Positions 37,825 through 46,511 are shown, numbered from the stretch's first letter. The stretch is DNA of 64,000 nucleotides from JBKCUI01 sp052161625 (GCA_052161625.1 CP197412.1), one strand, 5' to 3'. Notes: a model not told the origin generated them from the letters alone. Program-made: numbers and translations.

Positions 37825-38472
37825 CTATTCGCGTTCGCGTCCACGGTATTCGGATAACCCATCGCGAAGTTCATCATGTGTATTGAACGTTCGCGGCGCC
37901 TGCTGTTTTGGAACCGAAACCTGGCGGACATGGCTCTCGAAATAGGAGATCCAAGAGAAGACGGATTGTTTGGCCACCACGGCTGGTTCCCTCAGAAAGG
38001 ATGAGGATCGAATGTCATATAGACCGGGAAAGGGTTGAAGCGATGGTGCACTCGGTCCTAAAGGGTCCACGGGCGCCATGAGTAATACAGCCAATGAGTC
38101 GAGCATGATTGCATCGGGAATCGCAAGAGCCAACTCGTTCCAAACCGGCTCCCACTGGATCAAGTCGCAAGTGAGAATCCAACACTTGGTATGCTCGTCA
38201 GATTTGCAGTGTTCGAGGGCGGCTACGATCCCCGCCAACGGACCTTCGTACCCATCCCAATCAGCGAGCATCCCTGCGAGTGGTAGCGAATCCTTTGCGC
38301 AAAAGAGATTGCTGAAGTCCTCGCGGCGTTTGGATACAACCCACGGAGTCAATCCACTTTGACGAAGCTGCGAGCAAAGTCGAACTAAGCAAGCGGTTCC
38401 ATCAATCTCGACGCGTGCTTTGCACTGCCCGAACCGTGTGCTATTTCCACCTGCCAAGATATAGGCGTTCAT
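37825..38472 (-). CDS. mobA: molybdenum cofactor guanylyltransferase-like protein
   Basis: 215 residues. MobA-type nucleotidyltransferase N-terminus YILAGGNSTRFGQCKA (GGxSxRxGxxKA), the EGPLAGI loop near residue 76, and LTCDLIQWEPV in place of the usual CDMP motif. The C-terminal part is less conserved (SVPKQQAPRTFNTHDELR fits the end NINTPEE/D-type motif). It would transfer GMP to molybdopterin. No other molybdenum genes are in the window. Overlaps the upstream gene by four bases (ATGA), so part of an operon with the VWA and DUF721 proteins. Confidence 0.8.
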   Translation of the reverse strand: MNAYILAGGNSTRFGQCKARVEIDGTACLVRLCSQLRQSGLTPWVVSKRREDFSNLFCAKDSLPLAGMLADWDGYEGPLAGIVAALEHCKSDEHTKCWILTCDLIQWEPVWNELALAIPDAIMLDSLAVLLMAPVDPLGPSAPSLQPFPGLYDIRSSSFLREPAVVAKQSVFSWISYFESHVRQVSVPKQQAPRTFNTHDELRDGLSEYRGRERE

Positions 38473-38822
38473 GAGCCGAATCGCTGCAGATGGATTTTCA
38501 AGCTTTGGATTTTCATCTCAGGAAGCGTTGCCTGGATGGAAGCAAGCGCTTTGGATTTCATGTACTCCAGTTCCGATCGCACGATCTCGTTGGCGGCATA
38601 AATCTGGAGTGCCCCGCGTTTCACTTGCCCCACTTTGGACTGCCCGCCTAGACTCTGACCGACGGCATCCTGCCAAGCCTGCACGAGCGAGTCCCGCGAC
38701 TGCTCGTTCGCGTAGCCCTTCTCGAGGAACAATCGATCGAGAACGCGGGAGACCGATTTCGCTTGATACCGGCTTGGAACGGCCTTGGGGATTTGGCTAA
38801 GGTAAATCTCTTCTTCGTTCAA
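38469..38822 (-). CDS. DUF721 (DciA-like) protein
   Basis: 117 residues. Basic N-terminus with IPKAVPSRYQAKSVSRVLDRLF, then the DUF721 core LVQAWQDAVGQSLGGQSKVGQVKRGALQIYAANEIVRSELEY and LKIHLQR. DciA members recruit the replicative helicase in bacteria that lack DnaC/DnaI; whether this copy does so is not shown. Four-base overlap with mobA downstream and three-base gap to the VWA gene upstream. Confidence 0.85.
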   Translation of the reverse strand: MNEEEIYLSQIPKAVPSRYQAKSVSRVLDRLFLEKGYANEQSRDSLVQAWQDAVGQSLGGQSKVGQVKRGALQIYAANEIVRSELEYMKSKALASIQATLPEMKIQSLKIHLQRFGS

Positions 38823-38825
38823 GGT

Positions 38826-40541
38826 TTATAGAATCTCCCGCTTTCGATCGACATAATCCCACAAAACAAAACGATCCAAGTCGTTACCGGCCGTGAAGAA
38901 GACGCGTCCTTTGGTTTGTTCGGCAAGGCGGTGCGCAAAACGAATATCTTCCTCCGATTGCGACCAACTCGGCACGAGAAAGATGTTGATGGTTATACCA
39001 TCTTTCTGACAAAGCATCGCTTCTCGCATTGTTTCCTGCTCGGTTCGCGGGTCGGGCGGATAGAGGAGATAGAGCATTTCTCCTTCAAAGTGGGCAGTCG
39101 GCAATCCATCGGTGATGAGAATGATCTGCTTATTGGGTGTATCCGTATTGATCAAGTTCTGTCTGGCGAGCCGAATGGCATGTTGGATGTTCGTGAAGTG
39201 AGGCGGGATGTCCATTTCACTCACCCTCGGGTCGCTCATATCCGCTTTGAGTCGCACGACGGGGTGATGGATCGTGACAGGTTTTGGGAGTAAATCGATG
39301 ACTTCTCCTGGCCGAGTCAATTTGGCAAACGAGTACATCTCCACAAATCGCAAAAAATCACCGGGGTATTCACGCGTGATCAACCCCTGGAGAGCGAGCG
39401 CCATTCGTTTGACATTCATATACTGGCCGTCGTAGCGCATCGAACCACTCATATCCATAACAACCACTGTAGCGCAGCGAGGGGTGTTCTTGGTGCGGTA
39501 GATCTCCAAATCTTCCGAACGCAATCGAAGCGGCGTTTCGTTCGGGCGTTTGAGGAGAGCATTCAGGATGGATTGCGTCGCGTCCAAGTTGCTTACCGAG
39601 TCGCCGAACTCGTAGGATTTCGTAGAAGGCAACTCGACGCTCCCATCCCCGACAATGCGACCGTCGTGGCGTCCTGATCTGCCCGCCTCCAAGTGGGAAA
39701 AAATCCGCTGCAAGAGTCTGGACTGAAAGGCCTTGTATGCCCTTGGGGTAAGTTGATAATAGCCTTGCTCATCTCGTTCGAGCCCTTGGCGTTCAGCAGC
39801 CTCCTTGACCATGTTACTGATCTGCTCTCTCAACTCCTGCAGGTCGTTCAAGTTTCCTTCGGGGACAAACTCGGAGAGAGCCTCCATGTCGATAAGACCG
39901 ATTTGCGCCGTCTTGGCGGCCTCTTCTAACTGCCGCAGCAATTCGTCGATTTGCTCCAATATCTTTTTCAGCTCAAGAGCTTCGGGTACGTCGACCCGTT
40001 CGCGACCGGTGAAATCGTATTTGTCTAAGAGTTCCTCGATGCCGGCCATCTCACCGAGCGATTCCATCGTGTGAAGGACAGCTGTCGCAAACTCTGGAGA
40101 ATCGCGATCCGTTCGATACCACAACTGCTCGAGCAAATAAATCTGCTTGGACTGAACCGCTTTATGGAATTCATTTTTCCATTTTCCCGGTGGGTTCGCT
40201 CGCTTCGATGCTTTTTCGAAACGCTGCAATGCCTTCTTGTCCAAGCCTTCGGTGGAGTAGGTCTCGAGAATCTTTCGCTTCCGTTCTTCGAGCATCTGCC
40301 GGAGCATGTCGATACTCGGCCCCAGCCCCGCAATCTGGCTTGGATCGATCCGTACCGCTCTAGCGAGCTCTTCCTCGGTGAGTTCACGAAATCGACCATA
40401 GGCCATCGCGTGTTCGAACGCCCCGCTGACGAGATCGGGAGGCTCCTGAGTCGGGCTCGGAAACTCGGTGGGATTGAATTTTTGGTAAACGTGGACAATT
40501 CCGCCGATAGATTCCGGTTTCTTAGGTTGCATCGATTTCAA
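38826..40541 (-). CDS. VWA domain protein
   Basis: 571 residues without signal peptide or membrane segment. The N-terminal two thirds are alpha-helical and Glu/Lys-rich. A VWA domain starts near residue 355 with the full metal-site motif VVVMDMSGSM, followed by FTNIQHAIRLARQ and QIILITDGLPTAH. Related cytoplasmic proteins work with MoxR/ChlI-type AAA+ ATPases, but none is encoded here. First gene of the operon with the DUF721 and MobA-like genes. Confidence 0.85.
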   Translation of the reverse strand: MKSMQPKKPESIGGIVHVYQKFNPTEFPSPTQEPPDLVSGAFEHAMAYGRFRELTEEELARAVRIDPSQIAGLGPSIDMLRQMLEERKRKILETYSTEGLDKKALQRFEKASKRANPPGKWKNEFHKAVQSKQIYLLEQLWYRTDRDSPEFATAVLHTMESLGEMAGIEELLDKYDFTGRERVDVPEALELKKILEQIDELLRQLEEAAKTAQIGLIDMEALSEFVPEGNLNDLQELREQISNMVKEAAERQGLERDEQGYYQLTPRAYKAFQSRLLQRIFSHLEAGRSGRHDGRIVGDGSVELPSTKSYEFGDSVSNLDATQSILNALLKRPNETPLRLRSEDLEIYRTKNTPRCATVVVMDMSGSMRYDGQYMNVKRMALALQGLITREYPGDFLRFVEMYSFAKLTRPGEVIDLLPKPVTIHHPVVRLKADMSDPRVSEMDIPPHFTNIQHAIRLARQNLINTDTPNKQIILITDGLPTAHFEGEMLYLLYPPDPRTEQETMREAMLCQKDGITINIFLVPSWSQSEEDIRFAHRLAEQTKGRVFFTAGNDLDRFVLWDYVDRKREIL

Positions 40542-40587
40542 GCAACAATGTGCCTTGCTCCTAGACGTTCAAGTTCAGACCAACGCA

Positions 40588-41493
40588 TTATAGGAGCGAG
40601 GGTAGGTCGAAACAGTCTTGGAAAACCGCACGAAGGCTGGGAACGCTTATGGAATTGCCGAGCAAGTGCCAGAGTTTCCGGTGTCTCAACTCCGCTGGGA
40701 GCTGAAAAGACTCGTCGAATCCCAAGAGCCGAGCCACTTCGCGTGGGGTGAAACGTCGCAATCCATGCTCGGTTCGAATATACGATCCCGATTTGATGAT
40801 GGAGCGACCGTAAGCGGCGGTGAAGCAAGCCGCGACCGCATCGCTGTCCGCTGGATCCACTTTGTCGATGGCCCTGTCGTACTGCTGGGCCATCTGATTT
40901 GCGATCCAAAGCCCAGACTCGCAGTGCGCGGCGGGACCCAACGAATCTTCTAAGTAGTCCGACAGTTTGCGTTTGACTACATCACGGGAACGTCGGCAAA
41001 TGCGCTCGCGATGTGAATAGCTGGCAATCGCATAGAAACGTGGCCGAAGATTAGGCCACCCAAGCTCCGAGGGACAGAAGTGAGTCCAATCGATCAGGTA
41101 TCCTGCTTTGGTCCATCTGCGACGCAATAAATCAAACGCGTCCGACGATTCGAAGCCGACCACATTTTCGATGCACACCAGCTGCGGCGTCAATTCGCAG
41201 ACAACGTCGATCAAATGTTTCAACGCTGCGCATCGAGGGTCCGACAAACCGGCGTTGTTCCCTCGTCGAGTAAAGGGGGTGCAGGGTGGGCTCATCCACC
41301 AGCAATCTGCCCCTTGTGCTGCAAACCAATCGATCTCTAGCGAAGCGATCTCCGCAATGTGAAAGGGATGTGCAAAGTTGGATCGATACACACACGCAGC
41401 ATGAACGTCGATATCCACGGCATTCACGATTTGCAGATGAGGAAACGAAGCAGCAAAACCGCCGATTCCCGCGAATAACTCCAAACACTTCAT
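40588..41493 (-). CDS. Dnmt2-like cytosine-C5 methyltransferase
   Basis: 301 residues, one catalytic domain. Motif I LELFAGIGG (4-12), motif IV SPPCTPFTRRG with catalytic Cys71, motif VI IENVVGFES (108-116), motif VIII in PNLRPRFY, and C-terminal RRFTPREVARLLGF plus LLGNSISV (motif X). The family-specific CFT motif of Dnmt2 is present: AACFTAAYGRSIIKSGSYI (221-239), corresponding to CFTKGYG in eukaryotic enzymes. Dnmt2 proteins methylate C38 of tRNA-Asp (bacterial homologue: tRNA-Glu) rather than DNA. No restriction enzyme gene adjoins. Thr in place of Gln in the PPCQ motif is unusual. DNA methylation cannot be excluded. Confidence 0.83.
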   Translation of the reverse strand: MKCLELFAGIGGFAASFPHLQIVNAVDIDVHAACVYRSNFAHPFHIAEIASLEIDWFAAQGADCWWMSPPCTPFTRRGNNAGLSDPRCAALKHLIDVVCELTPQLVCIENVVGFESSDAFDLLRRRWTKAGYLIDWTHFCPSELGWPNLRPRFYAIASYSHRERICRRSRDVVKRKLSDYLEDSLGPAAHCESGLWIANQMAQQYDRAIDKVDPADSDAVAACFTAAYGRSIIKSGSYIRTEHGLRRFTPREVARLLGFDESFQLPAELRHRKLWHLLGNSISVPSLRAVFQDCFDLPSLL

Positions 41494-41529
41494 GTTGGAT
41501 TCATACCAGAATCTTCCATCCGCCTACAC

Positions 41530-41946
41530 CTAGGTAGTTCGAGGATAGTATTCCACTGTTTTCACACCGGTTTCAAAACAATTCTGCCCTAGAAACTTGC
41601 ATCGAGCAACTCGAACGATCGCTGTGGCGATCGGCAATGAGATTTTGAGCTTTTGGTCTGGATAATATTGGCAACCATTGAGAAAGGACATCCCGGACCT
41701 CGAAACATCCTTGACCAAGCTTCGTAGTGTCGGCTGCCAAATCGCTAACACTTGCGGGGTATCGAGGCACTCTACGATGCTAAGACCGCTACAGCGAAAG
41801 CGAGGGGCCACGCGAGGCGCACCTTCCCAACGGGGCAGTTCCCCCCGCGCGTCCAAATCCGGAAGCAATTGATCAGGAACGGCGAAGAGCTGGGGATGCT
41901 GATCTAATAATTCCTCGAAGGTCGGTTCAATAGCCGTTCTAAGCAT
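41530..41946 (-). CDS. PilZ-like domain protein
   Basis: 138 residues; AAGGAG lies eight bases upstream of the ATG, which supports this start although it overlaps the HD-GYP gene by 43 bases. A PilZ-like pattern is visible: basic PRVAPRFRCSGLS, then DVSRSGMSFLNG (the D/N-x-S-x-x-G motif) and the beta strands QKLKISLPIATAIVRVARC and FETGVKTVEY. If real it may bind cyclic di-GMP made or removed by its neighbour. The RxxxR part is not perfect, so cyclic di-GMP binding is unproven. Confidence 0.6.
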   Translation of the reverse strand: MLRTAIEPTFEELLDQHPQLFAVPDQLLPDLDARGELPRWEGAPRVAPRFRCSGLSIVECLDTPQVLAIWQPTLRSLVKDVSRSGMSFLNGCQYYPDQKLKISLPIATAIVRVARCKFLGQNCFETGVKTVEYYPRTT

Positions 41947-42890
41947 GACACCAACTCCTTATCCCAAAGTGTTCCACTTTCCGATGACAATTGTTTCCAA
42001 GCAGCGATTCGCGAAAGACCAGGCCTGCCCTTGCGATCGCAAAGCAATCCATCCCAGCGGTTTGCCAACGCGCATACCTTAGACGTCAACGGGATATCCG
42101 GCCCTTCCAAACCAACTGGAAATCCCATCCCGTTGACATACTCGTGATGCTGATAGCATGCGAGAAGCGGGGTGCGTGTTATCGATGGAATCTTCGACAA
42201 GAAAACAAATCCGACGGTGCAATGTGCAATCTGTTCCTGCCGCGAGTCCACAACCATATAACCGTCCGGGACTTCGATCTGATCCGGGTAATCGGGATCC
42301 AGCTCCAGTTTGCCCGTATCGTGTAGAAAACCCGAGGTCAAACATTCACGCTGATCCAACGTCGACAGTCCCATTTCTTTGGCGATCAAGTATGCGTAGA
42401 CGCCCGTATTGAAAGCGTGGGTTGCAAACCCACCATCCTTTCGAAAGGTGGAAACGATCTCTTTTCCGAGCCGCTCCATCCCACTGCTCTTTTCTAAGAA
42501 ATGTTGGGTCGCGTCGTACGAGCTTTGAACCCACTTCGACAAACTGCAGGTGCCCAACCCATCGAGCAATTGAAACCGAACGGATTCAAACAGCAATGTG
42601 AATCGCAACAATGGCGGTACAGTCGATTGCTGTTCCGACGACTCAAGACTCTCCGACAAGTATCTTCGATATTGGCCCTGATTTCGATTCTCGATGTAAC
42701 ATTTCTGGCCACTTCCTCTCGCTATCTGATCAAAACTAGATCGCGTTACCTGCTCTTGAGAGTCGATGCACTTGATTGCCGTCATGGCTTGTTCATCCCA
42801 AACCAATACATCAACACCGACAATGCGGTCGGGCAAAAGAGTCCATGGATGAATGGGTAATAGATCAGGCAGCATAACGAGTGTCCTCAA
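41904..42890 (-). CDS. HD-GYP domain phosphodiesterase-like protein
   Basis: 328 residues. An unassigned N-terminus (1-150) is followed by an HD-GYP domain: FATHAFNTGVYAYLIAKEMGL, FLHDTGKL (HD at 190-191), a conserved His near 223, and HHEYVNGMGFPVGL (248-261), in which the GYP triplet reads GFP. HD-GYP enzymes hydrolyse cyclic di-GMP. The metal ligands look conserved, so activity is plausible. It lies between a Ser/Thr kinase gene and a PilZ-like gene on the same strand, suggesting a signalling group. Confidence 0.85.
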   Translation of the reverse strand: MRTLVMLPDLLPIHPWTLLPDRIVGVDVLVWDEQAMTAIKCIDSQEQVTRSSFDQIARGSGQKCYIENRNQGQYRRYLSESLESSEQQSTVPPLLRFTLLFESVRFQLLDGLGTCSLSKWVQSSYDATQHFLEKSSGMERLGKEIVSTFRKDGGFATHAFNTGVYAYLIAKEMGLSTLDQRECLTSGFLHDTGKLELDPDYPDQIEVPDGYMVVDSRQEQIAHCTVGFVFLSKIPSITRTPLLACYQHHEYVNGMGFPVGLEGPDIPLTSKVCALANRWDGLLCDRKGRPGLSRIAAWKQLSSESGTLWDKELVSCLERLLNRPSRNY

Positions 42891-43004
42891 AAAATTCCGC
42901 TCCAGACTCTAAGACGCAGAATGGGACGTACTCAGTCCATCACCCGATTTTCCTTCAAAATATCCTACGACAAATCGATAGGCTTCTCCTAATCCATTCC
43001 ATCG

Positions 43005-44357
43005 CTACGAACGGAGAGCGATCAGATATCCCAGGATCGCGCCTACGACTAAAGTCGGAGGGATGATAACAGCGGCAGTCAATGCGATGGCGATGCCTGG
43101 ACTGTTGACGAACCGACTCGTCGCTCTCGAATCCTCCATCCCTTGATCCAACCCAGGAGGAGGGGCTCCCGCGCGACGTGAGCCCGACTGGGATAAACCC
43201 GAATCGTGAGACGGCAGGGAATGTTCTTTCGAAGCCTCCTTCTCTTCGGCGCCGATAGAAGACAGATCGTCCGCAGGAGGTGGAGGTGCAGCCCAAGGGC
43301 TTCGCACCAGGGATGGGTACGAGACAAACCCAGACTCTTGATTGGCCCAAGGCTCCAAGCGGTTCGCGACTTCGGCGCACGTTTGTGTTCGCTTCGCTAC
43401 GTCTTTCTCCATCATCTCCGCAATGATGTCGACAAACTCGTCCTGCAGCCATGCAGAAAACCGACGAGGATGCATGGGAGTTTCCTCCAAATGCCGTCGC
43501 ATCTTGGTCGCCGTGTCACCTCCCGGGAAGGGTACCTTTCCGCAAACCGCATAATAGAGTGTGCACCCCAGTGAATAGACGTCGCTCGCGGGCCCAACGT
43601 CCAAAGGCGTACGGATTTGCTCCGGAGATAGGTAATCGGCGGTCCCCACTATCTTCCCCGCTCGTGGATCATCGACCAGGTTCGCGGTGAAGCTCGCCAG
43701 CCCAACATCGGATACCTTGGCGGCCCCCTCTGGGGTTACCAAGATATTGCCGGGCTTCACATCGCGATGGACCATTCCTTTTTGGTGAGCATAGTCCAAC
43801 CCCAAAGCGGCCTGCATGATGATCTTTGCCGCGCGCGTTTGACTGAGCGGGCCCTGCGTCTTGACCAAACGTCTTAAATCCATTCCAGGAACATACTCGG
43901 TCACCAAGTAATGAATGCGGCCGTCTTGACCTGCATCATACGCTCGGACGAGATACTCGCAGTCCAATTTGGCCTGCAGTCGAATCTCGCGAATGAAACC
44001 TTCCCTAGCTTCCTCGGTCGCCTTGTGAAGCGGCAGCACCTTGACGGCACAAATTCGCCCCATGACTTGATGCACCCCTTTGAACACATGCCCCATTCCA
44101 CCTTGTCCGATCGAGTCGGTGATGATGTATGGACCGAGGTTCAGTTTGTGCCGCCCCTCGAGCAACTGGGCTGCCTGATATTCCGTAATGGCTCCTTGCT
44201 CGACCAATATCTCTTTGAGAAGAAGATCCTCTTGATCCGGGGAGCAAGCCATCCCGCCGGTGACGATACGATGACGAAGCAATCGAAGGCAGTAATCCCA
44301 TTGGGACGAAGAAACGACCCCGCTCGCTATCACCGCTTGCCGAAACCGACTCTCCAT
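43005..44357 (-). CDS. Ser/Thr protein kinase, membrane-anchored
   Basis: 450 residues. A short helical N-terminal segment (1-75, SQWDYCLRLLRHRIV to EYQAAQLLEG) common in planctomycete kinases precedes the kinase domain: GQGGMGHV (84-91), CAVKVL (Lys106), HRDVKPGN (197-204) and SDVGLA (DVG in place of DFG, 217-219), then GTADYLSPEQ and SDVYSLGCTLY. A Pro/Ser/Glu-rich linker follows and one membrane segment ends the protein (about 427-447). The DVG change is compatible with metal binding because the Asp remains. Confidence 0.92.
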   Translation of the reverse strand: MESRFRQAVIASGVVSSSQWDYCLRLLRHRIVTGGMACSPDQEDLLLKEILVEQGAITEYQAAQLLEGRHKLNLGPYIITDSIGQGGMGHVFKGVHQVMGRICAVKVLPLHKATEEAREGFIREIRLQAKLDCEYLVRAYDAGQDGRIHYLVTEYVPGMDLRRLVKTQGPLSQTRAAKIIMQAALGLDYAHQKGMVHRDVKPGNILVTPEGAAKVSDVGLASFTANLVDDPRAGKIVGTADYLSPEQIRTPLDVGPASDVYSLGCTLYYAVCGKVPFPGGDTATKMRRHLEETPMHPRRFSAWLQDEFVDIIAEMMEKDVAKRTQTCAEVANRLEPWANQESGFVSYPSLVRSPWAAPPPPADDLSSIGAEEKEASKEHSLPSHDSGLSQSGSRRAGAPPPGLDQGMEDSRATSRFVNSPGIAIALTAAVIIPPTLVVGAILGYLIALRS

Positions 44358-44378
44358 AGTTCATCGATTCCGATATCT

Positions 44379-45026
44379 CTAGAGCTTGGTCTGCCGACCG
44401 ATACACTCGAACAGAAACTCGATCACCTCCATATGCCGCACTGCAGATGGGAGATCCTTCCCCCACGTATAGAGCCCGTGTTGCCGGATCAAATATCCCC
44501 AGCAAGGCTTGTGAGGATTGGCATCGAGGTATGCCTCCACCTCCTTTTTTAACGCAGGAATATCCTGCGTGTTGTCAAAGATCGGTATCCAGACCGCAGT
44601 CTCATGCGTCGTAATACCCTCCAGCCCCTTCAACATCTCGAAGCCTTCGATGCGAATTCCGCCGAGCGAGGCGTAATGCTGAGACAGAATCGTCGACCAA
44701 ACCGAATGGGTATGAAGAACTGCACCGGCTCCGCATCGCTCGACCGCCAGACAATGGAGAAGCGTTTCCGCACTGCTCTTCGGCTGATTCGGCGCGATCG
44801 GGTTGCCCTCAATATCGACCAATACAAAATCGTTCGGCCCTAAATGCCCTTTGTCTTTGCCGCTTGCCGTTAAAAGCAACTGAAGGGGCTCTCGGTTTAC
44901 CAATACGCTGTAATTGCTTGATGTCCCGAGAGACCATCCACGCGTCCAGAATTGACTTCCTGCGCGACACAGTCCCTCAATAGGAGCCGAATAAGGTGCT
45001 AACAGATCGCTGATGACGCTATCCAT
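44379..45026 (-). CDS. mtnB: methylthioribulose-1-phosphate dehydratase
   Basis: 215 residues from ATG 45026 (MDSVISDLLAPY). Class II aldolase/AraD fold with the MtnB pattern: SLGTSSNYSVL, LLTASGKDKGHL, HTHSVWST (two zinc His), FEMLKGLEGI and LIRQHGLYTWG (third His). It dehydrates methylthioribulose-1-phosphate in methionine salvage. Other salvage genes are not in the window. Lies 81 bases after the tRNA-Ile gene on the same strand. Confidence 0.9.
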   Translation of the reverse strand: MDSVISDLLAPYSAPIEGLCRAGSQFWTRGWSLGTSSNYSVLVNREPLQLLLTASGKDKGHLGPNDFVLVDIEGNPIAPNQPKSSAETLLHCLAVERCGAGAVLHTHSVWSTILSQHYASLGGIRIEGFEMLKGLEGITTHETAVWIPIFDNTQDIPALKKEVEAYLDANPHKPCWGYLIRQHGLYTWGKDLPSAVRHMEVIEFLFECIGRQTKL

Positions 45027-45107
45027 GGGGCTTCTCGAACGAAGGCTCCGCGACTGACCAAAGTCCGAAGCAACTTGGACAAGACGAAGCGAAGAAAGAA
45101 ATGCGAA

Positions 45108-45629
45108 TAGGACCGGCAGGATTCGAACCTGCAACCAAGGGATTATGCGTACCGACTACGACTTTCGCCGCCCCTTTCGGGTTTGTGGTCTGGACCATCC
45201 CTTCATTCCGCCAGCCTTTGACTATCGCCTCGTGTGCAACGTGCTCTGTACGAAGAGCCCCGCGCCATGAACCATAGCCGCCACCGAAATGTCTGCCGTC
45301 TGGCCTCTACACCTTTCAGGCTGTCCTTTGCTACCGAACCCCCCGCAAACGAATCAGATTGGCTGCGGGCTGTTCCATTGGCGAAGTCACAACGCTGACT
45401 TGGCTCGGGATTAGCATCTGCATCGATTCTCTCGATGCAACAAAGCCTTCCCCGACTTTGACAGATTCTACCCAGCTGTCTTCACGCTAACTGGGCAACC
45501 CACTGAACATTGCCATCGCTACCCCGAAGCTCATCGCATTACCCGGTCGGTTCCCGGCATGGACGTCTCAAGAGCAACCTTAGGCTCCGTTCCTCAAGTC
45601 CCCTGCTCTAACCATTGAGCTACGGTCCC
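45108..45629 (-). tRNA. tRNA-Ile (anticodon CAT) interrupted by a group I intron
   Basis: Two exons: 45597-45629 (bases 1-33 of the tRNA, GGGACCG to the anticodon-loop U33) and 45108-45147 (base 34 onward, CATAATCCC to the discriminator A). Joined they give a 73-base cloverleaf with acceptor GGGACCG/CGGTCCT, D-arm GCTC/GAGC, anticodon stem GGGGA/TCCCT, loop CTCATAA and T-arm GCAGG-TTCGAAT-CCTGC. The overall sequence resembles tRNA-Ile2 (CAT, modified to lysidine) more than either Met tRNA. The assignment as Ile is by resemblance. CCA is not encoded. Confidence 0.9.
45148..45596 (-). other. group I intron in tRNA-Ile(CAT)
   Basis: 449 bases between U33 and C34 of the tRNA. Marks of a group I intron: the 5' exon ends in U, which faces G in a P1 helix (GACUUGAGG at 45600-45592 with CCUAAGGUU at 45584-45576, eight of nine paired); the last intron base is G; and the conserved core element AATCCCGAGCCAAG (45412-45399) and GTGTAGAGGCCAGACGG (about 45312-45296) resemble the IC3 introns of cyanobacterial and plastid tRNA-Leu. 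No homing endonuclease frame is present. Expected to self-splice. Confidence 0.87.
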
Positions 45630-45637
45630 GTGAATAG

Positions 45638-45710
<73 letters not shown>

Positions 45711-45767
45711 ATCGTTCCAACGGCTTTTGCCGCGTTCCGAGAAGGTTATAACGCACGTCGGGGATTG

Positions 45768-46511
45768 TCAAGCCAGCCCGACACTTCGTAGCAAGTCCGA
45801 CGTTCCGAGCGGTCGGACCGATGTGAAGACCTCTCCTGCTTTCACTCCGATGGCAGTTCCCGCGGCGATGGCTATCCCTCGGACACTTTCCAGCACATGC
45901 GACTTGTGCTCCGGAAACTGCGACGCGTAGCAGCGGATGCTCTCCATCTTCTTCTCAAGTGTTCGGGAGATGTCCATGATGATCTCGTTCGGATACCCCG
46001 GCACGGCCGCACGGTCGAATTCCAACCGAAAATACAACTGCTTGTCGATTGAATGAATGGGCAAACCATCGAAATGTTCATCCCATTTGCTGAGCCTGGA
46101 ATAAAAGATCGCGGCGTCGGTGATCAGCATGGCCTGATAATGATCCGGGGATGCCAACGGTGTCTTGTTCCCAAACCCGACGACCAATCGCGGACGATAT
46201 CGCCTAAACTCCTTGGCCAAGAGGACTCGCTCTTCAAACCCATCGAACAATCGTCGGTTTGGCAAGGGCAGCACTTTCCTCACTGCCACTCCCAATACTT
46301 CGCCAGCAGCTTTCGCTTCGGCCATTCGCGCATCAGGCCCCGGGCTGTTAGGAGTCGGCTCCCCATCGGTCAGATCGACCAAGCCGACCCGATAGCCTAA
46401 CTCACTCAATGCGGCGATGGTTCCACCGCACGCGATCTCCAAGTCATCGGGATGAGCCCCGACGAACATCACATCGACTCGGTCTGCCCGCTCGATGAGC
46501 GTGTGGATCAT
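45768..46511 (-). CDS. PIG-L deacetylase, BshB1-like
   Basis: 247 residues. The zinc site motif is GAHPDDLEI (about residues 18-26) and the substrate loop LTDGEPTPNSPGPDARMAEAKAAGEVLGV resembles BshB1 of bacillithiol synthesis. Later motifs SPDHYQA and the C-terminal EVFTSVRPL fit the family. It would remove an acetyl group from GlcNAc-malate-like substrates. The other bacillithiol genes are not in the window, so the pathway is inferred. Starts with a four-base overlap on the lpdA stop, so the two are co-translated. Confidence 0.82.
   Translation of the reverse strand: MIHTLIERADRVDVMFVGAHPDDLEIACGGTIAALSELGYRVGLVDLTDGEPTPNSPGPDARMAEAKAAGEVLGVAVRKVLPLPNRRLFDGFEERVLLAKEFRRYRPRLVVGFGNKTPLASPDHYQAMLITDAAIFYSRLSKWDEHFDGLPIHSIDKQLYFRLEFDRAAVPGYPNEIIMDISRTLEKKMESIRCYASQFPEHKSHVLESVRGIAIAAGTAIGVKAGEVFTSVRPLGTSDLLRSVGLA

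Noticed and set aside
40588..41493. Restriction-modification system
   Set aside because: No endonuclease-like gene is adjacent and the protein carries Dnmt2-specific motifs.
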